A stretch of 64,000 bases of DNA from Bacteroidetes bacterium 2013_40CM_41_45. Its GTDB lineage: Bacteria > Bacteroidota > Bacteroidia > AKYH767-A > 2013-40CM-41-45. The stretch spans positions 296,693 to 360,692 of the forward strand of contig NGFH01000005.1 in assembly GCA_002215675.1 (NCBI GenBank), given 5' to 3'. The notes below the pieces were generated by a model. That model ran no database searches. It was not told the origin of the DNA and saw only the letters and a list, made by a program, of their open reading frames with translations. Positions 35,178 through 43,002 of this stretch are shown one piece after another (positions within the stretch are counted from its first letter, which is position 1; each line of letters begins with the position of its first letter). The position numbers were made by a program, and so were the translations under genes.

Positions 35178-35618
35178 CTAGTACATATGAGCAAGAATCA
35201 TTGCCGCTACCAGCAACATAAGAAAATGATAGCCGCTATTGATAAAGAATAGCTTCCACGATTTTTGCTCCCATGCTACCCTTCCCAGTTCACCCGGAAA
35301 ATAAAATCCGAGCCAGGTAAAAAAGGCAGCACTGCCCGCCGTTCCCGTGGTGGACATGGTGGAGGCTGGTTGTCCCCAAGTCAGAGGATTCCAAACCGCC
35401 ATGTTGTGGGCAAAAACATAAGCCATCAGAAAATTTCCAATCACCATAAAAATCATTCCTTTGGCTAATGCGCTGGCAGGTGGCTTTTGGTCTGTGTTAA
35501 TACCCATCTCCTTTGCCCACGCTTTGCCGAAAAGCGGAGTGTACCAGAGAAAACCAAGAATAAAATTTGCGACTACTGCTATGAGTACCGCAAGCATATT
35601 GATGTGAATGTTTGGCAT
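35178..35618 (-). CDS. DUF1761 membrane protein
   Basis: The 146-residue protein opens with a first helix followed by FILGFLWYTPLFGKAWAKEMG, the recognisable DUF1761 start, and has four membrane helices (about 6-28, 54-74, 93-112, 124-144). Members are small inner-membrane proteins of unknown role. It has its own terminator. A possible link with the nearby DUF5808 protein is only proximity. Confidence 0.85.
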   Translation of the reverse strand: MPNIHINMLAVLIAVVANFILGFLWYTPLFGKAWAKEMGINTDQKPPASALAKGMIFMVIGNFLMAYVFAHNMAVWNPLTWGQPASTMSTTGTAGSAAFFTWLGFYFPGELGRVAWEQKSWKLFFINSGYHFLMLLVAAMILAHMY

Positions 35619-35742
35619 GGTTGATTTTTTTAAATGTTAGTCCAGCCAAAGTATAAAAAAGAATAAAAGCCGCAACTAACCGCGCACTGCTTTTGTGAAC
35701 TGTCCTATTTGTAAGTCCATAGAATCTTACTTCGTAATTTTC

Positions 35743-35997
35743 TTACCGCAGCGCCACGCACCACATAATTTTATCAATGTCAATTATTTCAACATCGACA
35801 ATAAGCTTTTTTTGCTCAGCATTGGCAGCGGCCCATGTTTTCCGCGTATGATTTGGAATATAATGCCAGTGCGATTCAAGTACTTTTTCTTTTTTGGGAA
35901 CAGAGTTTGAAATAAATCCTCTCAGCTCTCTTCCCTCGTAAGAAAAAAATACAAGCTGGTTTTCCAGCCCTTTTTTTACAAGCTCAGTTTGTGTCAT
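35743..35997 (-). CDS. Small hypothetical cytoplasmic protein
   Basis: The 84-residue product has no signal or membrane segment. It looks like a compact beta-rich domain: LVFFSYEGRELRGFI, VLESHWHYIPNHTR and DVEIIDIDKIMWCV. I do not recognise a family, though the spacing of hydrophobics and the absence of long shadow genes on the other strand support a real gene. It is divergent from the CFA-synthase-like gene and shares a 107-base promoter gap with it. Confidence 0.55.
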   Translation of the reverse strand: MTQTELVKKGLENQLVFFSYEGRELRGFISNSVPKKEKVLESHWHYIPNHTRKTWAAANAEQKKLIVDVEIIDIDKIMWCVALR

Positions 35998-36079
35998 TGG
36001 TTTTGTTTTAGATATTTTTCCGAAGATACCTGTTAAACAGGCGGAAACCTATTTATATTCCCGTTTAATTTCTTTCCCA

Positions 36080-36087
36080 TACATTTA
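36080..36087 (+). promoter_or_regulatory. -7 promoter box for the CFA-synthase-like gene
   Basis: TACATTTA ends 17 bases before the ATG at 36105, giving a short leader. Confidence 0.45.
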
Positions 36088-36104
36088 CCCAAAAATAAAC
36101 CCAC

Positions 36105-37289
36105 ATGAAAATCTCCGACTTCGTTGAAGTAAAGAATACACGCGTTTCATCCCGCTATCAAAAAAATAAAGTTGCCATTGGCGATTTTATTGAGGACTAT
36201 ATTAATGGAAACATCAACATTAATATTGACTTCAAAGAGATGCTGCGGCACAAAGAGGAGATATTCACATACCAGTTTGTTGGGCATCACTATAAATTTT
36301 TAATCTCCCGTTTCCTGCCCGAAGTTCTTAGCCATTCAAAGAAACAGGATGAACGCATAGTGAGAGGCCACTACGACAACAAGAACGATTTGTTCAATTG
36401 GTTTTTAGGACCGAAGATGATTTACACAAGCTGTTATTTCCTTACGGGAAATGAATCGCTGGAGGAAGCGCAGGAAAATAAAATGAACCTGATAGCGCAG
36501 AAGATACAACTGAAGCAGGGCGAGACATTGCTTGACATTGGCTGCGGCTGGGGAACATTGGTTGCGCACATGGCAAAACATTATGGCGCAGATACCACAG
36601 GAGTTACTATTGCGCAGGCAGGTGTTGATTGGGGAATGAAGCAGATTCATGATAACGGAGTTGAAGACAGCGCCCGCGTGTGGAGAATGGATTACCGTGA
36701 TATTCCGAAGAATAAAAAATACGATAAGGTCACATGTCTTGAAATGGCGGAGCATGTGGGAGTAAAAAATTTCAGAAAGTTTATGAAGCAGTGTTACAAC
36801 CTGCTGAAGGATGACGGCATATTTTATTTACAGATTGCCGGCTTGCGCGAGCGCGACAGTCTGTTCACCGGTCCTATCCACGAAGATTTGGTATGGGGAT
36901 TATTTATGAATGAATATATTTTCTCCGGCGCCGATGCAAGCATGCCTTTGAATTGGGACTTAAAAAATATTGAGCGTACCGGTTTTGAAATTCACAGTAT
37001 AGAAAATATCGGGATTCATTACTCCAAAACCATTGAATACTGGTACAAGAACTGGATGAGCAACAAGGAAAAAGTTTTGGAAAAATATGGAGAAAGAATT
37101 TTCCGCATCTACCAGATTTTCCTGGGGTGGAGCATTTACATAACCATACAGGGAAGCTCTACAGCGTACCAGATTGTATGCCGCAAAAATCTTAACACAT
37201 TCGACCGCACGCGTTTTATCGGTGCTAAAATTCTGGGAGAAAAATATAAGTTCCGGAAAGCGGAAGAGCCCGTTGCGGAAACCGTATAG
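36105..37289 (+). CDS. Cyclopropane-fatty-acyl-phospholipid synthase-family methyltransferase
   Basis: The 394-residue enzyme has the CFA/mycolic-acid-cyclase architecture: a helical N-terminal domain (1-130), then a Rossmann domain with the SAM motif LLDIGCGWGTLVAHMAKHYG near residue 142. SQEQ-like substrate loop VTIAQAG and MDYRDIPKNKKYDKVTCLEMAEHVG follow. It would transfer a methylene group from SAM to the double bond of unsaturated phospholipid acyl chains at the inner membrane. The neighbouring desaturase, convergent at 14 bases, could supply the double bond. A paralogous use, such as methylating fatty acids or sphingolipid-like chains, cannot be excluded. Confidence 0.85.
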   Translation: MKISDFVEVKNTRVSSRYQKNKVAIGDFIEDYINGNININIDFKEMLRHKEEIFTYQFVGHHYKFLISRFLPEVLSHSKKQDERIVRGHYDNKNDLFNWFLGPKMIYTSCYFLTGNESLEEAQENKMNLIAQKIQLKQGETLLDIGCGWGTLVAHMAKHYGADTTGVTIAQAGVDWGMKQIHDNGVEDSARVWRMDYRDIPKNKKYDKVTCLEMAEHVGVKNFRKFMKQCYNLLKDDGIFYLQIAGLRERDSLFTGPIHEDLVWGLFMNEYIFSGADASMPLNWDLKNIERTGFEIHSIENIGIHYSKTIEYWYKNWMSNKEKVLEKYGERIFRIYQIFLGWSIYITIQGSSTAYQIVCRKNLNTFDRTRFIGAKILGEKYKFRKAEEPVAETV

Positions 37290-37303
37290 CCGAAAACTTT
37301 TTT

Positions 37304-38227
37304 CTAAACTGAAGAAAGCGAGTCTTGGGTAACAGGCTCTGCCTGCTCTTTAACTATTTTTAGTTTCTCCTCTTTTGCTTTGCGCGTAAGCCGCAGGGAG
37401 ATGGTTCGAAACCTGGAAACAAAAGGCGCAGCGATGTATGCCTTAAAAAGGTAAGCCCATATCAACCCTTCGTTGAGATGAGGCGCAATGAGATGTTTGA
37501 TTTTTGCATGCGCTTCGGGCAGCTTGCTCCAGTGCGTGCTTGCCCTGTGATGGTGCGCCGTGTGATACCCGTTATTAAACATCATGAAATTGGTGAAGCG
37601 GCTCACAAAATTCCGCGAGTGATTGAATTCTGATTCCTCGTCAGCATGAACATGCTGAATGTAATTAAACACCATGACGGTGAAAAGTGCGAACTGCTGC
37701 GGTATTACAATATAGAGCAATGCCTTTCGCCAGTCTATGTATAAGGCAATGCAGATAAAAATTCCCAGTGCCAGGTATTGGCAAATGGCGAGAAAAAAAT
37801 CTGTCCTTTTATTTGCCCATAAATTTTTAAGATGAATCATGATAGGGCTTTGCTGAAAGTAGCTGCTGACAGACGGATAGCTTAGCAGCGTAAGAATATT
37901 ATTTGCTTCGCTAAGGCGATAGGTAATGGTATAGTCGCCTGTGCGGTTATTAAATTTGTGATGGTTCTTGTTATGCGTGGGCGTCCATGCAAAAGCGGGG
38001 AAGCCGTAGAAAAGTGTTATCCAATAATCAGTAACGTGGTTCAGCAAAGCCGATTTCCACATCGGCACGTGATTATGGTTGTGTGCAATTACAGCAACCG
38101 AAACGCCAAGATAAAGCGCGCAGAAATACAGCACAAAATTGAAACCCACGCTCCATTGAATAAACAAAATTGCAGTGGCGAGGGAAAGAAAAATAAGTGT
38201 TTTAAGGTCGGCTTTATATTTCAGCAA
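37304..38227 (-). CDS. Membrane fatty-acid desaturase
   Basis: The 307-residue protein starts with TTG at 38227; the frame stays open upstream but contains no ATG, and a TAGCTTTA box lies at 38258-38265. The three iron-binding His boxes are present: HNHNH near residue 50, HNKNHHKF near residue 87, and HTAHHHRASTH near residue 223. Four membrane helices are predicted. It belongs to the acyl-lipid/CoA desaturase family and introduces a double bond into acyl chains. The position and lipid class are unknown. Its neighbour can act on such double bonds. Confidence 0.85.
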   Translation of the reverse strand: MLKYKADLKTLIFLSLATAILFIQWSVGFNFVLYFCALYLGVSVAVIAHNHNHVPMWKSALLNHVTDYWITLFYGFPAFAWTPTHNKNHHKFNNRTGDYTITYRLSEANNILTLLSYPSVSSYFQQSPIMIHLKNLWANKRTDFFLAICQYLALGIFICIALYIDWRKALLYIVIPQQFALFTVMVFNYIQHVHADEESEFNHSRNFVSRFTNFMMFNNGYHTAHHHRASTHWSKLPEAHAKIKHLIAPHLNEGLIWAYLFKAYIAAPFVSRFRTISLRLTRKAKEEKLKIVKEQAEPVTQDSLSSV

Positions 38228-38257
38228 GAATAATACAGGAGATAAAATGTCTGGGGG

Positions 38258-38265
38258 TAAAGCTA
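38258..38265 (-). promoter_or_regulatory. -7 promoter box for the desaturase
   Basis: On the minus strand this reads TAGCTTTA and would start transcription about 23 bases before the TTG start codon at 38227. It supports that start in a frame without ATG. Confidence 0.4.
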
Positions 38266-38369
38266 AGATTATTCCCGAATCAAAAACTTTATATCCTTCA
38301 AAGTTATGCTCAAGTTTTTACTCAACCATATTCTGCCATCGGGAATTTTTGGAATACGGGTACCGGGAT

Positions 38370-38855
38370 TTAGTCCTTTTCTTTTTCTTTCTCTCCCTTT
38401 TCTTCCTTCTCTTTTGATTTGCTTAAAACTTTTCCATCTGCGGAAAACAGCACGTCAATAGTCTCCTTGCCCTTTTCAATCTCAGCTTCAAAGCAATTTC
38501 CATGTTTTACACTTTCAATCCTGGATGCTTCTGCAACTTTATAAGCTGTAAAGTCCTTTTTCAGGGTGGCATTAACAGGAGCCGGTAAATCCGAAACCTT
38601 AATTTCGGTTTCAGTTTCCATCCATTTACCTGCACTATCAAAGTTAGCAGAAACATTATTGCCATTGAGTTTGAAAACGGCCTCGTACACATTTTTCTTT
38701 TCCATTTCCCATTTCACATCGGTGGCAGCAGGAAATTTTGCTTTGACTGCTCCTGCAACTGCAGACGGAACTTTGTCGGCTGCTATTTTTTGAGCGAATA
38801 ATTTTACCTGTAATAAAGAGATTGCAAACAATAGAATAGCAATTTTTGTTTTCAT
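38370..38855 (-). CDS. PepSY-like periplasmic protein
   Basis: The start is taken at 38855 (MKTKIAILLF...), because the 33 residues upstream look like non-coding AT-rich sequence and this ATG opens a clean signal peptide (IAILLFAISLLQVKLFA before QKIA). The 161 residues then contain two PepSY-like BLIP repeats (VAGAVKAKFPAATDVKWEMEK, NATLKKDFTAYKVAEASRIES) and a Lys/Glu-only tail of about 20 residues. Members are abundant in Bacteroidota and have unknown function. The tail is strikingly charged. Confidence 0.75.
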   Translation of the reverse strand: MKTKIAILLFAISLLQVKLFAQKIAADKVPSAVAGAVKAKFPAATDVKWEMEKKNVYEAVFKLNGNNVSANFDSAGKWMETETEIKVSDLPAPVNATLKKDFTAYKVAEASRIESVKHGNCFEAEIEKGKETIDVLFSADGKVLSKSKEKEEKGEKEKEKD

Positions 38856-39198
38856 GATTTTAAATTTTAACAAGTTTATTGATGAAGTAAAAATAATAAA
38901 AAAAATTTCGTTGAATGAAGTTTTTAGAGTGTACAATAGTTTTTTGATATTCAAAAAAAAATTACTTTTACACTTTGAAAATGCTTCACCGAATTATGAA
39001 TTCTGCGGAGCATTTTTTTTGAATGAAATTTTGCGCCAACTAAAAAAACAGGACAGTTTCATCTTTGCAACTTCTATCGTGGGTTTTATGGTATTCATAG
39101 TGTATTTATAGTATAACATCGAAAACTTTCCACATGCTTCAGTCGTCAATGTAGTTTTACGGAAAACATAATCATTAACCCATTAAATCAAAAATCAA
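38856..39198. other. 343-base intergenic gap
   Basis: AT-rich divergent gap between the PepSY-like gene and the disordered-protein gene. It contains a TATTTTTA-like box upstream of the PepSY-like gene and a TAGTTTTA box at 39152-39159 for the 39199 gene. I see no RNA gene or repeat. Confidence 0.5.
39152..39159 (+). promoter_or_regulatory. -7 promoter box for the disordered-protein gene
   Basis: TAGTTTTA lies about 40 bases before the ATG at 39199 and fits the -7 box with one mismatch. Confidence 0.35.
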
Positions 39199-39513
39199 AT
39201 GTCAGACAATCAAAAAGACCCCCGCAATCAACAATCGAGCACCGGGTCACAACAATCTCAAGGTAACAAGAGAGAAACCGATCCTAACAACCCTTCGGCA
39301 AAGCAACAACCGGGAAGTCAAGGTTGGCAATCGGGCAGCCAGCAACGCCAGGACCCTTCTTCAAAGCCCGGTAAAACCGGTAGTGTAGAAGATACTGATG
39401 AGCGTGAAGAAAATCAAGAAGAAGAAGAAGAGGAAAATACTTCTTCATCAAGCAGGCCGCGCTCACAGCAAAATCAAGGAGCAGGAAATCAAAGCAGCAG
39501 GGAAGACCAATAA
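39199..39513 (+). CDS. Intrinsically disordered Gln/Ser/Glu-rich small protein
   Basis: The 104 residues are almost devoid of hydrophobic amino acids: Gln, Ser, Asn, Glu, Gly and Pro dominate, with repeats such as NQQSSTGSQQSQGN, GSQGWQSGSQQRQ and an EENQEEEEEEN acidic run. Such composition matches hydrophilin-like or stress-desiccation proteins, which stay unfolded and protect other molecules. No known domain is seen. A strong terminator (39565-39607) follows, so it is monocistronic. Confidence 0.6.
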   Translation: MSDNQKDPRNQQSSTGSQQSQGNKRETDPNNPSAKQQPGSQGWQSGSQQRQDPSSKPGKTGSVEDTDEREENQEEEEEENTSSSSRPRSQQNQGAGNQSSREDQ

Positions 39514-39564
39514 ATATTTGCTGCGTTTCGCAGAATAAAACATCCCGCTAAGCGTATTCATTCT

Positions 39565-39607
39565 TCCCGCATCATTTGTCAATTGACGGATGATGCGGGA
39601 TTTTTTT
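39565..39607 (+). terminator. Strong terminator after the disordered-protein gene
   Basis: TCCCGCATCAT at 39565-39575 pairs perfectly with ATGATGCGGGA at 39590-39600 and is followed by seven Ts. Confidence 0.85.
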
Positions 39608-39711
39608 AGATTTTTCTCGTGCAAAAAAATGTAAATTCGTAAGGGGTTTTCATGTAGTGATTACTAATATCGAATTAAGTTAGCACTTTTGCATTGTAAT
39701 AAAAATTGAGA

Positions 39712-40200
39712 ATGATAAAATACTGCATAGCGGCAGCCATAACCCTGCTTTTCACAGAGTGTATACATGCCCAGGATATCAATCCGCCTCCGCAAAACGA
39801 TGCGCAGCTTACGGCTATTGATAAAATAAAAGATGAGATTAAAAACAGCATTAACAGTTATCAGAAAAAAGAAAAGTCTAAAGATTCTACCGGTTACCGC
39901 AATTCCTATTTTAATAAAGGTGAACTGCAGATGGCTGTTACTTATTACAAAGACACCGCAACCGAGAAACTCGGAGAATGGTATTTTCAAGATGGGAAAT
40001 TTATTTTTTCTCTGAAACTCTGGGCCGATGTAAAGACCAAAGACACTATAGATTACGAAAGGTTTTATCTGAGCAACGAACGCCTTATTGCCTGGTTTAA
40101 ATTTGATTCTCCGGTGGACAAGAATACGGTGGCATTCAAAAAGCTTAATTATATGATGCGCGATTACATTGAGGACTTGAAAAGAGAAAATCAGAAATAA
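39712..40200 (+). CDS. Hypothetical exported protein
   Basis: I recognise no family. The ATG at 39712 is preferred to the TTG six bases upstream. The 162 residues have a signal peptide (CIAAAITLLFTECIHA before QDIN), a Lys-rich helix, and a beta-sheet region with EWYFQDGKFIFSLKLW and NERLIAWFKF. The arrangement recalls toxin-10-like or YARHG-type small periplasmic proteins, but no motif is decisive. It is followed by the rnpB terminator, which reads from the other strand. Confidence 0.6.
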   Translation: MIKYCIAAAITLLFTECIHAQDINPPPQNDAQLTAIDKIKDEIKNSINSYQKKEKSKDSTGYRNSYFNKGELQMAVTYYKDTATEKLGEWYFQDGKFIFSLKLWADVKTKDTIDYERFYLSNERLIAWFKFDSPVDKNTVAFKKLNYMMRDYIEDLKRENQK

Positions 40201-40212
40201 ATTTTGCTTAAA

Positions 40213-40245
40213 CCAAAAACGCCCCCCGATAAATCGGAGAGCGTT
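40213..40245 (-). terminator. Terminator of the RNase P RNA gene
   Basis: A 12-bp stem, AACGCCCCCCGA at 40218-40229 against TCGGAGAGCGTT at 40234-40245 with two G-U pairs in the minus-strand RNA, ends in a T tract on the minus strand. Confidence 0.85.
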
Positions 40246-40249
40246 AAAG

Positions 40250-40659
40250 TTCACAACAAACCTGTAAGCCGGGTTCTGTATCCCCCGTCAGTTGACGGAA
40301 GATTTCTGTCATTTATCTTGTACTGCAATTGCTTGCAGCATCATTCGGTCTACCCGTTCCGCTCCGTCAGTTGACGGATTAAACGAGCCGCTTATTCCGG
40401 AACTTATTTGACCTTTCAGCCCATAAGGTTTACCCTTTCCTGCAGTCACCTGCAGGAACCGTGAGCTTTTACCTCGCGTTTTCACCTTTGCCCCTGTAAA
40501 CAAGGGTAGTTATTTTCTGTGGCACTTTCTTCCCCCGCATTTCTGCGGAAGACTTCCCGTTAGGAAGTATGGCGCTCTGTGCTGCCCGGACTTTCCTCTC
40601 TCCCGCCAAAGCAGGAGAACGACAGAACAGTTTATTATGATGTTAAAGAACAGTTTGTT
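40250..40659 (-). ncRNA. rnpB: RNase P RNA, bacterial class A
   Basis: On the minus strand the sequence contains the P4-region AGAGGAAAGTCCGGGC, the ACAGAGCGCCATACTTCC block, CAGAAAATAAC, a GGTGAAAACGCGAGGTAAAA stretch, and near the 3' end ACAGAACCCGGCTTACAG, which together define bacterial RNase P RNA. The P1 helix is visible as AACAAAC at the 5' end (40653-40659) pairing with GTTTGTT at the 3' end (40255-40261). A TATCTTTG box at 40664-40671 places the 5' end near 40657. RNase P RNA is the ribozyme that matures tRNA 5' ends. Two copies of a 14-base palindrome lie in its variable helices (40285-40298 and 40364-40377). Confidence 0.95.
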
Positions 40660-40663
40660 GCTG

Positions 40664-40671
40664 CAAAGATA
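40664..40671 (-). promoter_or_regulatory. -7 promoter box for rnpB
   Basis: On the minus strand this reads TATCTTTG, a perfect TAnnTTTG, five to seven bases before the P1 helix of the RNase P RNA. Confidence 0.6.
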
Positions 40672-40702
40672 GAGATTTTAGACCTGAATAAATTTTGATT
40701 TG

Positions 40703-40710
40703 TAATTTTG
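40703..40710 (+). promoter_or_regulatory. -7 promoter box for ridA
   Basis: TAATTTTG matches TAnnTTTG and ends 14 bases before the ATG at 40725. It also rules out the upstream in-frame start at 40695. Confidence 0.55.
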
Positions 40711-40724
40711 AAAAAAAGCTGAAT

Positions 40725-41105
40725 ATGAAAGAAGTCATTAACACAAAAGATGCCCCTACCCCTATAGGGCCATACAGCCAGGCAATAAAAACAGGCAAGT
40801 TCCTTTTTGTTTCGGGACAGATTGCCATTAATTCTTCAACAGGCAACCTGGCGCTTGATAATGTACACGAAGAAACCATCCAGGTCATGCGAAACATAGG
40901 GGCTATTTTAAAAGCAGCGGGAATGGATTATCCAAACATTGTTAAGACCACTATTTACCTCACTAATATGAATAACTTTTCTGCCGTAAACGAGGTGTAT
41001 GGTTCTTTTTTTAAGGATGCGTTCCCGGCCCGCGAAACGGTGCAGGTATCGCGCCTTCCAAAAGATGTGAATATTGAAATTTCGGTTATAGCAGTGCAGG
41101 AATAA
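40725..41105 (+). CDS. ridA: RidA family enamine/imine deaminase
   Basis: The 126-residue protein has all the RidA landmarks: APTPIGPYSQAIKTG, LFVSGQIAINSSTG, VVKTTIYLTNM-like VKTTIYLTNMNNF, and the C-terminal FPARETVQVSRLPKDVNIEI with the substrate-binding Arg in PARETV. RidA hydrolyses reactive 2-aminoacrylate and related imines released by PLP enzymes. It is a cytosolic trimer. The start at 40725 is set by a promoter box at 40703-40710. It lies directly upstream of the tRNA-Glu gene. Confidence 0.93.
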   Translation: MKEVINTKDAPTPIGPYSQAIKTGKFLFVSGQIAINSSTGNLALDNVHEETIQVMRNIGAILKAAGMDYPNIVKTTIYLTNMNNFSAVNEVYGSFFKDAFPARETVQVSRLPKDVNIEISVIAVQE

Positions 41106-41185
41106 GTGAGGTGCACGGTCGAATTTTGAAAGTAAAATTTCCCTGCTGGGAAAATAAAATTATTTTTGCCTCCCTGAAAATTTTA

Positions 41186-41257
41186 GGCCCGTTGGTCAAG
41201 GGGTTAAGACGCCTCTCTTTCACGGAGGAATCACGAGTTCGATTCTCGTACGGGCTA
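41186..41257 (+). tRNA. tRNA-Glu (UUC)
   Basis: The cloverleaf is complete: acceptor GGCCCGT/ACGGGCT (G1-U72 wobble), D arm GTC...GAC, anticodon stem CCTCT/GGAGG with loop CTTTCAC giving anticodon TTC, and T arm ACGAG-TTCGATT-CTCGT. The discriminator base is A at 41257 and the CCA end is not encoded (the next bases are CCC). The 3' part of the gene overlaps the end of the recombinase reading frame on the other strand, a usual sign of an integration site. Confidence 0.95.
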
Positions 41258-42767
41258 CCCTTTGGGATGGGTCGGAAAAATTACCGGCCCATTCTCGTTT
41301 TAAGCCGCTTAAACCTGCGTTTTTGCTTAAGAAAAGCCGGAATACTTCGCTCTCCTTAATGGTTCGATATTCTCCATTTTCATAAATCAGTTTTTCAGGG
41401 AATATCAAACCAATCAATTTTTGTTTCGATTCTAAATCAGCTTCTGTATACACCTCTTTTAGATGCGTTAACAAAATGAAACTGGATTTAGCATATTCCA
41501 TAAACCCTGAATCAGTTGTTTGAAGTTCGTTTAGCTGCCCTTTAAATTGAAACTCTTCTCTTTGGTAAGCACTCTTGAGCCGCTTGTAAGAATCTAAATC
41601 AAGTTCATCTTCCATAAACCTTCTTTCTACTTTTTCCACTAATTCATTGCGCTTCGAAATTTCCAATTTCAAACGAGCAATCTCTTTATCTATGTTACCT
41701 TCCTGCGTATTGAAGATGTCCTCCATCACTTTTAAATACAAGGCAACCATTTCTGGTTTAACGGAAAGTGAATCGAGCCATTGGCTGAGTGAATTGTGTG
41801 CTACATCTGCTTTGTGCCGTTCAATACATCCTGGTTGACAATGATAGTAATGGTATATGCCTCCATTACCTTTACTAGCACTCGCTGTTAGATTTTTACC
41901 ACACCTGCTACAAACCAGTAACCCACGCAGTGGAAATGCTTCCCTTTTCTTTCTCGGCTTTGCTTTGATTCTCTTCTTTCCATCCGCTATATCCTGCACT
42001 TTATAGAATAACTCTTCGGAAATAATAGCAGGATGTATGCCTTTAACCAGTTGTTCGGGTTCATCTTTCCAAGTCTTGATAAAAATCTTGCCACAGTAAA
42101 CAGGGTTATGAATGATAAGCCAAAAGTTATTCCGGCTACACTTCAAACCCTTTTTCGTCATCATTAATCTTACTTCATTTATATCGTAACATCCCTTTGC
42201 ATATAATTCAAATGCTTCTGCTATTAGAGCCGCTTTTTCATTCAAAGCAAGAATGGGCTTATTATTTTCATCACGTATCATTTTATAACCCATCGGTGGC
42301 GTTGAAACCCATCTTCCTTCCTTATTAGCTCTCCTCATTCCGTTTATCGTATTCAATGAACGCCTTGCGTTTTCAACCTCCGGAGCGGCAAGATAAAATG
42401 CCTTCATAAGGAGGTTTTCAGGAATAGAATCGTCAAGGGGTTGGTCTATTGCTTCCACTTCAATTCCATACCGATTGAGTTGTGTAATCATACTAAAAGA
42501 TGCCTCTATGCTTCTAGAAAACCTGTCCCATTTGATAACTACCAGCTTATTTACCAAACTTTTATTTCGCCTTACAAATTCCAGAAGGTTCTGAAACTCT
42601 GGTCGGTTGAATGTTTTTGCGGAATGGTCGTCTTGAAAATGCTTTACAATTTCATACCCTTTATCCGCACAATACTTTTCGAGTTTATTTTTCTGGTCGC
42701 GTAAGCTGTAACCTTTTTCAGCTTGCTCGTCCGTGCTGACTCTTGTGTAAATGATTGCTTTTTTCAT
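41220..42767 (-). CDS. Large serine recombinase (integrase)
   Basis: The 515-residue protein starts with the resolvase catalytic domain: nucleophile Ser11 in YTRVSTDEQAEKGYS, then KWDRFSRSIEASF. A Recombinase domain follows (NTINGMRRANKEGRW to GKIFIKTWKD), then a zinc ribbon with CSRCGKNL and HYYHCQPGC, and a coiled coil at about residues 360-420. It should catalyse integration and excision of the island. The last 25 or so residues (from WAGNFSDPSQ onward) are encoded by the tRNA-Glu 3' end and its downstream hairpin read in antisense, so they are probably host-derived. It overlaps the upstream small ORF by 50 bases. Confidence 0.92.
   Translation of the reverse strand: MKKAIIYTRVSTDEQAEKGYSLRDQKNKLEKYCADKGYEIVKHFQDDHSAKTFNRPEFQNLLEFVRRNKSLVNKLVVIKWDRFSRSIEASFSMITQLNRYGIEVEAIDQPLDDSIPENLLMKAFYLAAPEVENARRSLNTINGMRRANKEGRWVSTPPMGYKMIRDENNKPILALNEKAALIAEAFELYAKGCYDINEVRLMMTKKGLKCSRNNFWLIIHNPVYCGKIFIKTWKDEPEQLVKGIHPAIISEELFYKVQDIADGKKRIKAKPRKKREAFPLRGLLVCSRCGKNLTASASKGNGGIYHYYHCQPGCIERHKADVAHNSLSQWLDSLSVKPEMVALYLKVMEDIFNTQEGNIDKEIARLKLEISKRNELVEKVERRFMEDELDLDSYKRLKSAYQREEFQFKGQLNELQTTDSGFMEYAKSSFILLTHLKEVYTEADLESKQKLIGLIFPEKLIYENGEYRTIKESEVFRLFLSKNAGLSGLKREWAGNFSDPSQRVARTRIELVIPP
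41262..41290. other. Hairpin beside tRNA-Glu, at the island junction
   Basis: ATGGGTCGG and CCGGCCCAT arms (about 41265-41290) with one G-U pair flank an A-rich loop just past the tRNA 3' end. It looks like the tRNA's own terminator, now forming part of the recombinase reading frame, and marks the probable attachment zone. The exact crossover point cannot be read. Confidence 0.45.
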
Positions 42768-42948
42768 TGGCGGTTTGTCTTTTTTTGAATAGTATATAAT
42801 CGAGATACCCTAATTGATACATTAAGTCCCTGATGAGCTTGACATCATCATCCGAGTAATTATTGCCGTTGACATTTAAGTGCTTTTTACATTCTTCTAT
42901 AGATAACATCAGACCTTCCATACACGCGGCTCCGAGTTCTTCGGTCAC
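42718..42948 (-). CDS. Small ORF coupled to the recombinase
   Basis: The 76-residue frame uses GTG at 42948, or ATG at 42921. It contains IEECKKHLNVNG followed by NYSDDDVKLIRDLMYQLGYL, a helical motif I associate with small proteins beside serine recombinases in Bacteroidota; the role is unknown. The last 50 bases overlap the start of the recombinase, so translation is probably coupled. It could be a directionality or accessory factor, but that is only inferred from position. Confidence 0.55.
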   Translation of the reverse strand: MTEELGAACMEGLMLSIEECKKHLNVNGNNYSDDDVKLIRDLMYQLGYLDYILFKKRQTANEKSNHLHKSQHGRAS

Positions 42949-43002
42949 AGCGTGATTTGTACTGGCAGTCGGAGTCCTTTTCCGTTTTGCGTTTCAATCT
43001 CA

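Noticed and set aside
38856..39111. N-terminal extension of the PepSY-like gene and the 38854-39111 ORF
   Set aside because: The sequence is AT-rich and repetitive; the start at 38855 with a clean signal peptide explains the coding part.
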